A DNA stretch of 64,000 nucleotides from Bacteroidia bacterium (GCA_019695295.1 JAIBAH010000005.1:35610-99609), one strand, 5' to 3'; counted from the first letter of the stretch, positions 53,504-62,960 are shown. A program made the numbers and translations. Notes: a model not told the origin generated them from the letters alone.

Positions 53504-55729
53504 ATGAGAAATTTATTATTGGTATTCTGTTTTCTTTTCGTTCATACCGGCTCATATTGTCAATATACGCTAGAGTGGGCGAAGACGATGGCCGGAAGCG
53601 GAGCGAATGAAGGATTTGCAATCACTGCTGATGCTGATGGCAATGTGTATTCCTGCGGAGGATTTACCGGAAGTGGCGATTTTGACCCTGGTCCGGGCGG
53701 GGTTTCACTGACCTCCTCTCCGATTGATATGTATGGAATGTATGTGCAGAAACTGGACTCTTCCGGCATTTTGGTTTGGGTAAAACAAATTGGGGCAGGA
53801 GCCGGGTTTGGCAGGACTAATTCAATTACAACCGACAAAATGGGGAATGTTTACATTACCGGTGTGTTTTCAGGAAGTGTGGATTTTGATTCCGGGCCGG
53901 GCGTTTTTACCCTTTCCGCTTCTGGAACGTCCTGTCTGACTACCCATATTTTTGTATTGAAACTCGATGCTTCAGGGGGATTTGTTTGGGCTAAAGAGTT
54001 TGAATCCAATAATTTATCCGGATGTAACGGCGGAATTCAAAACAGGCCGGAGGCAAATTCCATTATGGTGGATGAAGCGGGATTTATTTATACAACAGGG
54101 GCATTTGGGGACACGACGGACTTTGACCCGGGTCCGGGAAATTTTATTCTGTATCCCTCAGTATTGGTCTATCAGGGACAAAGTTATACAACCCTGGATT
54201 TATATATTACAAAGCTGGATAGCGGAGGGAATTTTATCTGGGCAAAAAAAATAGGTTCCGGAGGGAATAATACAGGCAGCAACTCAGAAACAGGGAGAGA
54301 AATCCGCTACAGTGAGGGCTACCTGTACATCAGCGGCGTGGTACAGGGACAAACCCCGGTAGATTATGACCCGGGAAACGGAGTATTTAGTATGATTTCA
54401 TTTTGTCCGGGCGCGCTGGGATTCAATTCGTATGTGGTAAAACTGGATACAGCAGGGGATTTTTCCTGGGCCAAAATGATTACTTCCAACAACAGCGTTG
54501 AAATTACCGCCATGAATATTGATAATTCGGGAGAAGTACTGATTGGGGGTACATTTACCGCAGCCTCACCCGCCGATTTAGACCCAAGTCCCGCCAACTA
54601 TTATCTGACTACTTCCCTGAATGGATTTTCAGGCTTTCTGGCAAAGTGGGATAGTTCAGGCGGATTTCAATGGGCGGGAGTAATAGAGGGGAAAGGCACT
54701 ATCAATCCGGCGGCGGAAGCCAAGACGGTAAAAATCACCGGCGTAACTACGGATTATCAGCGAAACACCTACTGGACAGGGTATTTTAATGATACAATCG
54801 ACTTTGACCCGCAATCCGGACAATATCTGCTGGCCTCAAAAAGAGGGGTTTCCGTTTTTGGAGATACGGTTTTTACGGATGACGCATTTATATTAAAAGT
54901 ATCGCCTTCCGGAGGATTGATATCAGTAATCAAAACGGAGCAAAAAGATAATTTATCCGGAAATGAACATTCAAGGGGAATCGCTTTGGATTCTGAAAAT
55001 AATATTTTCACAACAGGCTCCTATAACGACACTACCGATTTCGACCCTTCCTCCGGCACTTTTTATCTTTCAAACGGCGGTTTTTCCAATATCTTTATTC
55101 AAAAGCTGAGTCAGTGCAGAATAACGAGTATATCAGAAGTCGAAGCATGCGATGAATATTTTTTCAATAATCAGTACTATTCCTCCAGCGGGGTTTACAG
55201 TGAATACTTTAATGGCAGCGACGGATGTGACAGTGTCATCACGATTCACCTGACCATTGCAACGTTGAACACCGCCACATCGGTTTCCGGCGGAACCATC
55301 AGCGCAAATCAGCAGGGCGTTTCCTATCAATGGATAAATTGCCAGAATGGAGCTCCCGTTACAGGGGCTGTATTTCCTGACTTTACCCCTCAGATAAGTG
55401 GTAGCTATGCGGTAATTCTGGATAATGGCCTGTGTCAGGACACTTCCTTATGCGTAGAGATAAGCGTTACCGGCATTTCCGAATCATTATCCGGGGGAAT
55501 GAATCTCTATCCCAATCCTCTTGAAAGCAGCATCACAATAGAATTTGACAATCCGTTAAAGTCCGGAAAACTCATGCTGTATGACTCCAAAGGGAGCTTA
55601 ATCTATACAGAAACCGGTCTGAGCGGGAATCGCTTTCACCTTGATACACTGGAGTGGGAGCAAGGAATTTATCTGCTTGAGATACGGGAAGACAAAACCC
55701 GGTTTAGTAAAAAAGTGATAAAACACTGA
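53504..55729 (+). CDS. SBBP-repeat T9SS-secreted protein
   Basis: A 741-residue exported protein. The ATG at 53504 starts a normal signal peptide (MRNLLLVFCFLFVHTGSYCQ); a TTG 15 nt upstream is less likely. The body is at least seven SBBP/beta-propeller-like units marked by a D-F-D-P-x-x-G motif (FDPGPG, FDSGPG, FDPGPG, YDPGNG, LDPSPA, FDPQSG, FDPSSG). Intervening segments are of the form F-x-W-A-K and G-x-x-Y-x-x-G. A Cys-containing module (SEVEACDEYFF to DSVITIHLTI) and a T9SS type A domain (LYPNPLESSITIEF to KKVIKH) end it. An extracellular beta-propeller scaffold is inferred. Confidence 0.88.
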   Translation: MRNLLLVFCFLFVHTGSYCQYTLEWAKTMAGSGANEGFAITADADGNVYSCGGFTGSGDFDPGPGGVSLTSSPIDMYGMYVQKLDSSGILVWVKQIGAGAGFGRTNSITTDKMGNVYITGVFSGSVDFDSGPGVFTLSASGTSCLTTHIFVLKLDASGGFVWAKEFESNNLSGCNGGIQNRPEANSIMVDEAGFIYTTGAFGDTTDFDPGPGNFILYPSVLVYQGQSYTTLDLYITKLDSGGNFIWAKKIGSGGNNTGSNSETGREIRYSEGYLYISGVVQGQTPVDYDPGNGVFSMISFCPGALGFNSYVVKLDTAGDFSWAKMITSNNSVEITAMNIDNSGEVLIGGTFTAASPADLDPSPANYYLTTSLNGFSGFLAKWDSSGGFQWAGVIEGKGTINPAAEAKTVKITGVTTDYQRNTYWTGYFNDTIDFDPQSGQYLLASKRGVSVFGDTVFTDDAFILKVSPSGGLISVIKTEQKDNLSGNEHSRGIALDSENNIFTTGSYNDTTDFDPSSGTFYLSNGGFSNIFIQKLSQCRITSISEVEACDEYFFNNQYYSSSGVYSEYFNGSDGCDSVITIHLTIATLNTATSVSGGTISANQQGVSYQWINCQNGAPVTGAVFPDFTPQISGSYAVILDNGLCQDTSLCVEISVTGISESLSGGMNLYPNPLESSITIEFDNPLKSGKLMLYDSKGSLIYTETGLSGNRFHLDTLEWEQGIYLLEIREDKTRFSKKVIKH

Positions 55730-55883
55730 CGATAATGAAATAAAACAAGGGAACAGTATTTCTGCTTTTAAAAGTTAAATTATCAGTAAAATTTTTTTTT
55801 TCTGTGATAAATTCCTATTTTTGTTGAAAATATCAAAAACGATAAACCCATTTTAATTCATACAATTTAAATAAATACTCATA

Positions 55884-57962
55884 ATGGCAGGCAAAATATA
55901 TGCACTTATAATAGGAATAGATGATTATCCCGCTCCCGTACCCAAACTCAGCGGCTGTATTCATGACGCAAATGCGATGAAAGCCTATCTTGAAAACCGT
56001 TTCCCGAAAGACAGCCTTTTCATCAAGACACTCTTTGATAAAGACGCGAGCAGGCTGAATATCCTTCAGCAGTTTGAAGGCCATTTGGGAAAAGCCGGAA
56101 AAGATGACTTTGCCATTTTCTTCTATGCCGGACATGGCTCTCAGGAAAAAGCGCATGAGGCTTTCTGGTCTATTGAACCCGACAAAAAGAACGAAACCTT
56201 AGTTTGCTGGGACAGCCGCATTGAAGACGGGATGGACCTTGCCGATAAAGAACTGGCGACGCTCATAGATTTAGTAGCTGAAAAATGTGACAACGTGGTG
56301 CTTATGGTAGATGCCTGTCATTCCGGAGGCATTACCCGTAATATCGGTGAAGATGAAGTACAGGAAAGAGCAGTTGATATGGACGTAAGAGCTGAAAGTG
56401 CCGTAAACCGTACCCGTTCACTGGATTCCTATTTTGTCAGAACGGTGGCTGCTGATGAAGCAGATGGTGCTACGGGCAGAAGCGTTCATTTTGAAGAAGT
56501 AAAAGTCATTGTACCTTCTCCCAGACACATCGCTATGTCGGGTGCGTCCTCATTCCAGACCGCCAAGGAAACTACTTTGGGAAGACTGAGAAGAGGAGTT
56601 TTTACCTTCAGCCTGATTAAAGTACTGGAAGAAAGCCCTGTGCCGCTTAGTTATACGGAAATTCTCCGCAGAGTACGGGCTTTGGTGACCAATAAAGCCA
56701 ATGATCAGATGCCGCAACTCGATGCTGAGATTCCTGCTGATGCAGAAAGACTCTTCCTGAGCACTGTCAAGGCCAATAACAACCTCGGATTTCTGTTGTA
56801 TTATGATACCAAAAATATAGGAGGATGGGTAATCGGCGCGGGTCAGTTATTAGGCATTCAGACCAACGCAAAGGTACTCATTTACAAAGCCTCTGTCCAG
56901 GACCTGAAAGACAAGACTTCCTATCTCGGAAAAGGTACCGTTATGAATGCAACCGGAGCCTATTCAATCATCGGTGCGGATTTTGTGCTGGATACAACCC
57001 TTCATTATAAAGTGGTTGTTTTACCCAATGTTTCCCAACCCAAATCCGGATTCATCGTAATCAGTGATACTCCTGCTGCAACCGGACTGCTGCAAACCGC
57101 CCTTGAAACCTCCCCTACTGCCAAAACCTACACAAGAATGGTTGCTACCCCTACAGAAGCCGATTATGTGCTTTATGCCTACAAAGGGGATTTCATGATA
57201 GGCAATAAACTGGATGGGATGGTAAAAGAAAGAGGGGTAGATAAACCCTCCGTTCCGCTGGCAACTCAGATAACCGGATACAGTGCCCAAAATGCAGAAA
57301 AAGCCATTACCTATATGGAGCATATCGGGAGATGGAAAAATACCCTTGACCTTGGAAACCCGATTTCACAACTCGACGCTTCGCAGTTTGTAGTAACGGT
57401 GTATCAGGTAGGAGCAGATGGCACTCAGACTCCCATCGGTGTGCAATTCTATAAAGACGCCACCAAAGGCAAAAATCAAATGTCCAATATCGTATTCGGA
57501 TATACTGACGACAATAACCTTCCTAAATTCCAGATTAAGGTAGAAAATAAATCCGGTCAGCGGCTTTATTTCTCATTACTGCTGCTTTCCTCTCAGTTTG
57601 GGGTGTTTAACGCCTTCAAGGAAGTAGGATACTGGCTCAAGCCGGATGAATTTGCCCTCTCCAGAACCGGAAGGTTTATCGTTCCCAAAGAGTTCCGGGC
57701 TTTTGGCAGAAAGGAAGTAACAGAAAACTATAAACTCATCGTTTCTACGGAAGAGTTTGACCCGAGACTACTGATTCAGGATGATTTGGGATTACCCAAA
57801 CCCAATATGAGAGGGGGACTTGACCCACTCCGTGGCCTGAATAAAATCATCGGGGACGTTCAGAACCGGGGCGTAATGTTTGATGATGAAGATACCGAAG
57901 CCCCTTCCTTTGACTGGACAACCGTCCTGACTCAGGTGAAAGTAAAATACAACGGGGTTTAA
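55884..57962 (+). CDS. Caspase-fold (peptidase C14, orthocaspase-like) protease
   Basis: A 692-residue protein with no signal peptide. The N-terminal caspase-like domain (about 1-290) starts with KIYALIIGIDDY. The dyad is His84 in FFYAGHGS and Cys145 in LMVDACHSGG, so both catalytic residues are present. A substrate-pocket candidate is MSGASSFQTAKE (about residue 220). The C-terminal 400 residues are beta-rich and not recognised with confidence; the segment NKSGQRLYFSLLLLSSQFG resembles DUF4384-type domains seen with bacterial caspase-like proteins. It is followed by four small exported-protein genes in the same direction, suggesting a shared pathway. Targets are unknown. Confidence 0.88.
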   Translation: MAGKIYALIIGIDDYPAPVPKLSGCIHDANAMKAYLENRFPKDSLFIKTLFDKDASRLNILQQFEGHLGKAGKDDFAIFFYAGHGSQEKAHEAFWSIEPDKKNETLVCWDSRIEDGMDLADKELATLIDLVAEKCDNVVLMVDACHSGGITRNIGEDEVQERAVDMDVRAESAVNRTRSLDSYFVRTVAADEADGATGRSVHFEEVKVIVPSPRHIAMSGASSFQTAKETTLGRLRRGVFTFSLIKVLEESPVPLSYTEILRRVRALVTNKANDQMPQLDAEIPADAERLFLSTVKANNNLGFLLYYDTKNIGGWVIGAGQLLGIQTNAKVLIYKASVQDLKDKTSYLGKGTVMNATGAYSIIGADFVLDTTLHYKVVVLPNVSQPKSGFIVISDTPAATGLLQTALETSPTAKTYTRMVATPTEADYVLYAYKGDFMIGNKLDGMVKERGVDKPSVPLATQITGYSAQNAEKAITYMEHIGRWKNTLDLGNPISQLDASQFVVTVYQVGADGTQTPIGVQFYKDATKGKNQMSNIVFGYTDDNNLPKFQIKVENKSGQRLYFSLLLLSSQFGVFNAFKEVGYWLKPDEFALSRTGRFIVPKEFRAFGRKEVTENYKLIVSTEEFDPRLLIQDDLGLPKPNMRGGLDPLRGLNKIIGDVQNRGVMFDDEDTEAPSFDWTTVLTQVKVKYNGV

Positions 57963-58003
57963 TCTGACTGATTTTGTTTTACAATTTAAGATTTCATTTT
58001 AAT

Positions 58004-58579
58004 ATGAAAAATCTGTTTTTACTGCTATGGATTTTTCTGGTTGCGTCAGAAGGATTTTCACAGATAAATCTGAGAGAATATGGATGTTTTACCGAAAAAG
58101 TAACTTATAAGTACGGCAACGAAAATGCCAAAGGGGTTTTAACCTGGATGACCTATAAGGACACCTCCATGGCTTCCCTGTACTATTCCTTTGTAATGCT
58201 GCTGGATAACCAAAACGGAAATCAGATCATCTCAGACAAGGATAATCTGCCGATTAACGTGTATGACGCGAAAGTATCTGAGGATAGCCGCTATATTGCT
58301 TTACTGGAAGTGGGAGAAGGTCACCCGTGGATAGAAATTCTGGATTTACAAAAACTCCTCACCACCGGAAAGACAGAAATCGTAGCCGATATCAATCCCT
58401 ATCCCGGAAACGTAAATCTGCTTTACTGGAAAAAAGGAAAGCTATGGGTGGAAAGTGACGCAAATCTGGTGAAGAAAAACACGTCTGAGTCGCTTGAACT
58501 GGAAGATATTTCCGAAAAATTTTCAGTTTACAGCTGGGACATGGCAACCCGAAAATATAAAAAAGAAAAATCAAAATAA
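58004..58579 (+). CDS. Hypothetical exported protein
   Basis: A 191-residue protein with a clear signal peptide (MKNLFLLLWIFLVASEGFSQ). The ATG at 58004 is chosen because the frame upstream to 57974 adds no useful sequence. The mature part is mixed alpha/beta with a single Cys and no family I recognise. It starts 42 nt after the caspase-like gene and ends 24 nt before the YDYQA-repeat gene, so co-transcription is likely. Confidence 0.7.
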   Translation: MKNLFLLLWIFLVASEGFSQINLREYGCFTEKVTYKYGNENAKGVLTWMTYKDTSMASLYYSFVMLLDNQNGNQIISDKDNLPINVYDAKVSEDSRYIALLEVGEGHPWIEILDLQKLLTTGKTEIVADINPYPGNVNLLYWKKGKLWVESDANLVKKNTSESLELEDISEKFSVYSWDMATRKYKKEKSK

Positions 58580-58603
58580 GTTTCTGACCAAATTATAAAA
58601 ATC

Positions 58604-58954
58604 ATGAATCATTTCAGAAAAACACTGTTACTACTGGGAATCTTCCTGTTTTTTTCGGGGATAAAAACCTACGGACAAAAAGTATATTCCACCAATTATG
58701 ATTATCAGGCAGATGTAAAAGTATTTGTAGTCAATTATGATTATCAGGCGGACCTGAAGGTGTATAAAACTAAATATGACTATCAGGCAGGAGACAACGA
58801 CGGAAAATGGTTTTTTACCAATTACGATTATCAGGCAAAAAAGAAAATCTTCTTCACAAAGTATGATTATCAGGCCGATTTAAAAATCTTTTTTGTAGAA
58901 TACGATTATCAGGCCGGTTGGGTAAATGCTTCCAAAAAAGCCCTTTTATACTGA
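58604..58954 (+). CDS. Small exported YDYQA-repeat protein (DUF6150-like)
   Basis: A 116-residue protein with a signal peptide (MNHFRKTLLLLGIFLFFSGIKTYGQ). The mature part consists of six copies of a YDYQA motif, at a spacing of 13-20 residues, alternating with short Lys/Phe/Val strands (ADLKVYKTK; ADLKIFFVE). The pattern suggests a small repetitive beta-sheet or solenoid. It resembles the DUF6150 family, which I recall only loosely. The gene lies in the caspase-downstream cluster and ends in TGA. Confidence 0.75.
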   Translation: MNHFRKTLLLLGIFLFFSGIKTYGQKVYSTNYDYQADVKVFVVNYDYQADLKVYKTKYDYQAGDNDGKWFFTNYDYQAKKKIFFTKYDYQADLKIFFVEYDYQAGWVNASKKALLY

Positions 58955-59053
58955 TTTATCCCCGGTCGTTTTTAGGATAGTACCTTATTTTTGCATTTTC
59001 AGGTCTTCTCAGGTTTTGTATTTTTGTAAAATATTTCTCAATTATTCTTTCAA

Positions 59054-59725
59054 ATGCGGAATTACTTCTTCATTCTTTTTTTCCTCCTTCCGGCTTTTCT
59101 GATTGCTCAGGAGGAGGAGGACGTAAGCTTGTTTATGGGTAAACAAAAGTGGGAAATAGGGGTAAATGCAACCTCTGTTATATCAAACTTTATCGGGAAT
59201 ACCAACGATGATGTACTCACTCCCGGAGATTATCCTTTTGCAGTCAAAAGACTCTTCAAACAGGGAAATCAGGCACTGCGCATAGGTTTGGGGGCTCAGT
59301 ATGTAGCCAAAAAACAAACTTTTGATACCCCCCTTGGAGATTTGATTAACTACGACAATGAGATTCATGCAAGAGTAGGCTGGGAGTGGAGAAAAGTCCT
59401 CGCCAAAAGATGGATGACGAATGCGGGAGTGGATATTTCGGGATTCTGGATGCAAAACACAAGTCATACTACCGCAAACGGCGATTTAACCTCCCTTTCA
59501 AAACTGCAGGCCGGTGGCGGAGGCGGACCTGTACTCGGATTTCAGTTTGCTTTTTCCAAAAGGATTCATCTGGGATGTGAAGCCTCGCTTTATACCAGTA
59601 TTTTTCAAAAACATCAAAGCCTGAAATTTCTGAATAATCCCGATGAGAATGAAATTTCTACTACTTATGAATATAATTTTGCGATGAGTGCGCCCAAATG
59701 GCTTTATGTAATCGTCAGATTTTAA
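59054..59725 (+). CDS. Predicted outer-membrane beta-barrel protein 1
   Basis: A 223-residue protein with a signal peptide (MRNYFFILFFLLPAFLIAQ). It has alternating amphipathic strands (NQALRIGLGAQYVA; IHARVGWEWRKVLAKRWM; GPVLGFQFAFSKRIHLGCEASLYTS) and an aromatic C-terminal end (WLYVIVRF), features of an outer-membrane barrel of about 8-10 strands. No family assigned. Its layout is similar to the following gene, 10 nt downstream of its stop. Confidence 0.7.
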   Translation: MRNYFFILFFLLPAFLIAQEEEDVSLFMGKQKWEIGVNATSVISNFIGNTNDDVLTPGDYPFAVKRLFKQGNQALRIGLGAQYVAKKQTFDTPLGDLINYDNEIHARVGWEWRKVLAKRWMTNAGVDISGFWMQNTSHTTANGDLTSLSKLQAGGGGGPVLGFQFAFSKRIHLGCEASLYTSIFQKHQSLKFLNNPDENEISTTYEYNFAMSAPKWLYVIVRF

Positions 59726-59735
59726 TTTATTGATT

Positions 59736-60353
59736 ATGAAACTGCTAAAATATATTTTTCCGCTTTTACTGATACCGTTTTTCTTTTCAGACCTGAGTGC
59801 CCAAAAGGAGAAAAAAACGTCTGCCAAAGATTCGCTGAGATTAACCCTGCCTAAGGAAAAACAATTTCACATGAATATGACTCCTCTTTTAGTAAAATTC
59901 GTCCCTTTTAACCGGGAAACTTCTTTTACCGGACCCTATAATTTTATGTACAAAAGCTTCCGGGGAGACAAGGCTTTCCGGCTTGCATTAGGAGCAAAAC
60001 TCAACTCCGACGCCTTTAATTCCAATGATGATGATTCTCATATTAACCTCCGGATTGGATACGAAAAAAGACATGAACTTTCCCCCAGATGGAGAATCAA
60101 CAGAGGAATAGACTGGGTAGGAACCCTCGGGGGATTTAATGTACCAAGACCGGTTACAACCCCCTCATTCCCGGGTTTTCAAACTTTTACCGCTGGTTTC
60201 GGGGCAGGCTTCTCTTTGGGTATAGAGTACAGAATTCACCCCAAAATCAGCATTTCCACGGAAAGTATGTTATTTCTGGGACTTCAGGCCAATACCGTTC
60301 TCGGGTTTACGGTGGTTCCTCCGCTGGGTTTGTTTATCAGCGCCAATCTGTAA
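59736..60353 (+). CDS. Predicted outer-membrane beta-barrel protein 2
   Basis: A 205-residue exported protein (signal MKLLKYIFPLLLIPFFFSDLSAQ; start at the ATG 59736, since a TTG at 59730 adds only two residues). Strand-like segments parallel those of the preceding gene in order: DKAFRLALGAKLN, INLRIGYEKRHELSPRWRI, GVDW-like RGIDWVGTLGGF, and GFGAGFSLGIEYRIHPKIS. The two genes are probably diverged tandem paralogues. Function unknown; outer-membrane location inferred. Confidence 0.7.
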   Translation: MKLLKYIFPLLLIPFFFSDLSAQKEKKTSAKDSLRLTLPKEKQFHMNMTPLLVKFVPFNRETSFTGPYNFMYKSFRGDKAFRLALGAKLNSDAFNSNDDDSHINLRIGYEKRHELSPRWRINRGIDWVGTLGGFNVPRPVTTPSFPGFQTFTAGFGAGFSLGIEYRIHPKISISTESMLFLGLQANTVLGFTVVPPLGLFISANL

Positions 60354-60441
60354 CCTGAAAAAAATATTGTACCGAAACCAACGTTTTATTATAAATTTAC
60401 GTCTTACTTGTTTTAATGTCATTATTTAATTTCTTTTCTGT

Positions 60442-61674
60442 ATGAAAAAATATATTTTCACTTTGGTCTCTGCAATTGCTTTGATTGCTGTTCTTCAGGG
60501 ATGTTTCAGAACCGGGAGCGTTGTTCCTGCTGCCTTAAAGCCGGTTTTACCCGACAATCCTTATAATTATAAGGATCAGTCAACGTGGTCCACTAACTTC
60601 AAAACTACTTTCGACAATAGTTTTTTAAAGAGTAATCACGATCTTATTGATAATAATATCGCTACGCTGGGAAGGGTATTGTTTTATGACACAAAACTTT
60701 CTGTCAATAATATGACTTCCTGTGCTTCCTGCCACAAGCAAAATGCAGCTTTCTCCGATGTGAGCGCATTAAGCAAGGGGTTTGAAGGAAAAATGACTAC
60801 CCGGAATTCCATGCCTATCATCAATGCGATGATGACAGGAGATTTATTCTGGGACTCCCGCAGCCACAGTGTGGAAGACCTCGTCCTGAAGCCGCTTCAG
60901 CATAAGGTAGAAATGGGGATGGAATCCATGGAGTTGCTGACTCAAAAGTTAGCGAAAACCGAGTATTACCCTGAATTATTTGCCAAAGCTTATGGCAGCG
61001 ATGTAATTACCGAAAACGGGATTCAGGTTGCGCTTGCTCAATTCGTTCAGTCTATGATTACTGCGAACTCCAAATACGATAAAGGCCTGGATAATGATTT
61101 TGCAGATTTCAACGCTATGGAGAAAAAAGGATACGAAGTATTCAGAAGTGCTAAGGCAAAATGTGCTTCCTGCCATATTGAACCGAATTTTACGGCCTCT
61201 TCCTTTATTCAGACCGAGTTACAGTTTGACCCCAATAATCAGGTATTTTTCCCTCCGTTCTTTAACGGCGGAAACGTCATCCTGATTGACCCGAAAATCG
61301 AGCCGGGAATGGGAGGAGGCGGAATGGGCGGATACGGCGCTACCTCCAACACTACCAATATCGGACTGGACGTTGTCTATGCCGATCAGGGCAGAATGAA
61401 TGGTCAGTTCAAAATTCCTTCCCTGAGAAATATCGAACTTACCGCTCCTTATATGCACGATGGCAGATTCAGCACCTTAGAGGAAGTGGTAGAACATTAC
61501 AGCAAAAACGTTCAGCCTCATTCACATCTTGATACCAAATTCATGGATAATGGTTCTGTAAAACCGCTGGAATTGTCTGAGTTAGAGAAACAAGCACTCA
61601 TCGCTTTCCTTAAAACCCTGACCGATAACACTTTCATTCAGGATAAAAAATTTTCCAATCCGTTTAAGCCTTAA
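60442..61674 (+). CDS. Di-heme cytochrome c peroxidase family lipoprotein (MauG/CcpA-like)
   Basis: A 410-residue protein with a lipoprotein signal (MKKYIFTLVSAIALIAVLQGC, lipidated Cys21). Two heme c attachment sites are visible: Cys94-Ala-Ser-Cys97-His98 and Cys241-Ala-Ser-Cys244-His245. Family segments include RNSMPIINAM, FWDSRSHSVEDLVLKPLQHKVEM and KIPSLRNIELTAPYMHDGRF. Such enzymes reduce H2O2 in the periplasm or oxidise partner proteins. A Gly/Met-rich insert (GMGGGGMGGYGA, about residue 290) is unusual. It lies 88 nt after the barrel genes, so the same transcription unit is possible but not certain. Confidence 0.93.
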   Translation: MKKYIFTLVSAIALIAVLQGCFRTGSVVPAALKPVLPDNPYNYKDQSTWSTNFKTTFDNSFLKSNHDLIDNNIATLGRVLFYDTKLSVNNMTSCASCHKQNAAFSDVSALSKGFEGKMTTRNSMPIINAMMTGDLFWDSRSHSVEDLVLKPLQHKVEMGMESMELLTQKLAKTEYYPELFAKAYGSDVITENGIQVALAQFVQSMITANSKYDKGLDNDFADFNAMEKKGYEVFRSAKAKCASCHIEPNFTASSFIQTELQFDPNNQVFFPPFFNGGNVILIDPKIEPGMGGGGMGGYGATSNTTNIGLDVVYADQGRMNGQFKIPSLRNIELTAPYMHDGRFSTLEEVVEHYSKNVQPHSHLDTKFMDNGSVKPLELSELEKQALIAFLKTLTDNTFIQDKKFSNPFKP

Positions 61675-61692
61675 CCGGTAAAACGCTGGTGC

Positions 61693-61733
61693 AAAAAAGA
61701 GGCAGAAATCTATGATTTTTGTCTCTTTTTTTT
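61693..61733 (+). terminator. Terminator after the peroxidase gene
   Basis: AAAAAAGAGGCAGAAAT pairs imperfectly with ATTTTTGTCTCTTTTTT and is followed by Ts. The A/T symmetry allows it to serve the convergent WYL gene too. Confidence 0.75.
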
Positions 61734-61746
61734 GGGGGGGAGACTA

Positions 61747-62784
61747 TCACTCGTTTGCTGATGCCTCATAGATTTTATACATTCTGGCAATTCGTTCCCT
61801 CAGGGTATTCCGTACGCTGAGAGGGGAAATCACTTCCGCCTGCTCCCCAAATTGCAGCAAAGTCTGAATCAGTTCGTAATTGGGAATCAGCCGGTATTGC
61901 ACATGATATTCCCCGGCTTCAGTTACCCGGATTTTCTGACTGGGATGTAACGGTTTGGTACGGATATAATCAATCATACTCTCACTGAAACGTACAGTAA
62001 TCGTTTCGACAGGAAAAGCCTCAGTAAGATCCTCATCCTTGGGTACAGAAACTCCAATGATATCGTAGAAATATTCCTCCCAGTCTATACCGGAAGGTAA
62101 AAAGGGGCTATCCACCGGCTGAATGTTGAATATTCTATCCAACGCCATCGTCCATAGCTGATCTGCCGTCTGATTATAAGCCATCAGAAACCAGCGTCCG
62201 TTATATTGTTTTAAGAGATACGGGTGAACCAGATACTCCCCCGATTTGTTTCCTCTAAAGGTCCGGTAGTCTATTATTAACGATTGTTTTTTAAGAATAT
62301 GACCCAGTAACCCCGGCAGATATTCTATCCCTTTGATGTCCGTATTGGTATCAAAAAGTACTACTCTGGACTGGTTCTCAGGATGCCTCAGATTGAAATG
62401 ACTTTGTAACTTCAGGATAAGTTCTCCCATAAACCCAAATTCAGGCAATGCATTAAACCGGTCCAGCAAATCAATCAGGGTCTGAAGCTGCTCCAACTCT
62501 TCATCATACAACCTTAACTGCCCGAAATGATACTCAGGATTTGTATAACGATAAAAAACCCTTCCCCCTGCTGTTATTTTTTCAATGGGTGCCCCCTGAT
62601 TTATCATAAACTTTATATCGCTGTAAAGGATACTTTTCTTTACAGGCTCTTCCATCTGATTTTCCAGCTGCTCATTTACATAGTCCATAATTGACCGGAA
62701 ATCGAGGTTTCTGCCTTTACTACCTTTACGAAAACAACTGTCAAGGTAAGTGTACCGTAAATACGCATTTTTATTCTTTGGCAT
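61747..62784 (-). CDS. WYL-domain transcriptional regulator
   Basis: A 345-residue protein. The N-terminal 100 residues form a winged-helix-like region (RNLDFRSIMDYVNEQLE; SDIKFMINQGAPIEKITAGG). A middle helical part precedes a WYL domain (about 170-250: SLIIDYRTFRGNKSGEYLVHPYLLKQYNGRWFLMAYNQ), and a C-terminal extension (WCX-like) ends the protein. WYL proteins bind ligands, possibly nucleic acid fragments, and often regulate CRISPR and phage-defence loci. It is divergent from the Cas6-like gene, with operator-like palindromes between them, so control of the cas genes is likely. Confidence 0.88.
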   Translation of the reverse strand: MPKNKNAYLRYTYLDSCFRKGSKGRNLDFRSIMDYVNEQLENQMEEPVKKSILYSDIKFMINQGAPIEKITAGGRVFYRYTNPEYHFGQLRLYDEELEQLQTLIDLLDRFNALPEFGFMGELILKLQSHFNLRHPENQSRVVLFDTNTDIKGIEYLPGLLGHILKKQSLIIDYRTFRGNKSGEYLVHPYLLKQYNGRWFLMAYNQTADQLWTMALDRIFNIQPVDSPFLPSGIDWEEYFYDIIGVSVPKDEDLTEAFPVETITVRFSESMIDYIRTKPLHPSQKIRVTEAGEYHVQYRLIPNYELIQTLLQFGEQAEVISPLSVRNTLRERIARMYKIYEASANE

Positions 62785-62806
62785 ATTTTCCCATTAATTT
62801 TTCCTG

Positions 62807-62814
62807 CAAAATTA
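62807..62814 (-). promoter_or_regulatory. Putative -7 promoter box of the WYL gene
   Basis: On the minus strand TAATTTTG matches TAnnTTTG, 22 nt before the WYL ATG. A -33 TTG is not evident at the expected distance. Confidence 0.4.
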
Positions 62815-62828
62815 CATTTTTTCCGGAG

Positions 62829-62847
62829 TTTCCATATAGAGTGGAAA
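62829..62847. promoter_or_regulatory. Small inverted repeat between the WYL and cas promoters
   Basis: TTTCCA (62829-62834) and TGGAAA (62842-62847) flank a 7-nt centre. The position between two divergent promoters would suit an operator. Confidence 0.35.
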
Positions 62848-62927
62848 AACGATACGAATAATGGATATAAATAGACAGTATACGATGAATTATTCCCCGG
62901 TTTCAGAAGATTTTTTTTTCAGTTTTA

Positions 62928-62960
62928 TTTGGTGTTTTGGAATTAAATTTCATAACTTTG
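62928..62960 (+). promoter_or_regulatory. Promoter of the cas6-cas10 operon
   Basis: TTTG (62928-62931) and TAACTTTG (62953-62960) match the Bacteroidota consensus with a 21-nt spacer. The predicted start near 62967 leaves a leader of about 165 nt before the cas6-like ATG. Confidence 0.6.
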
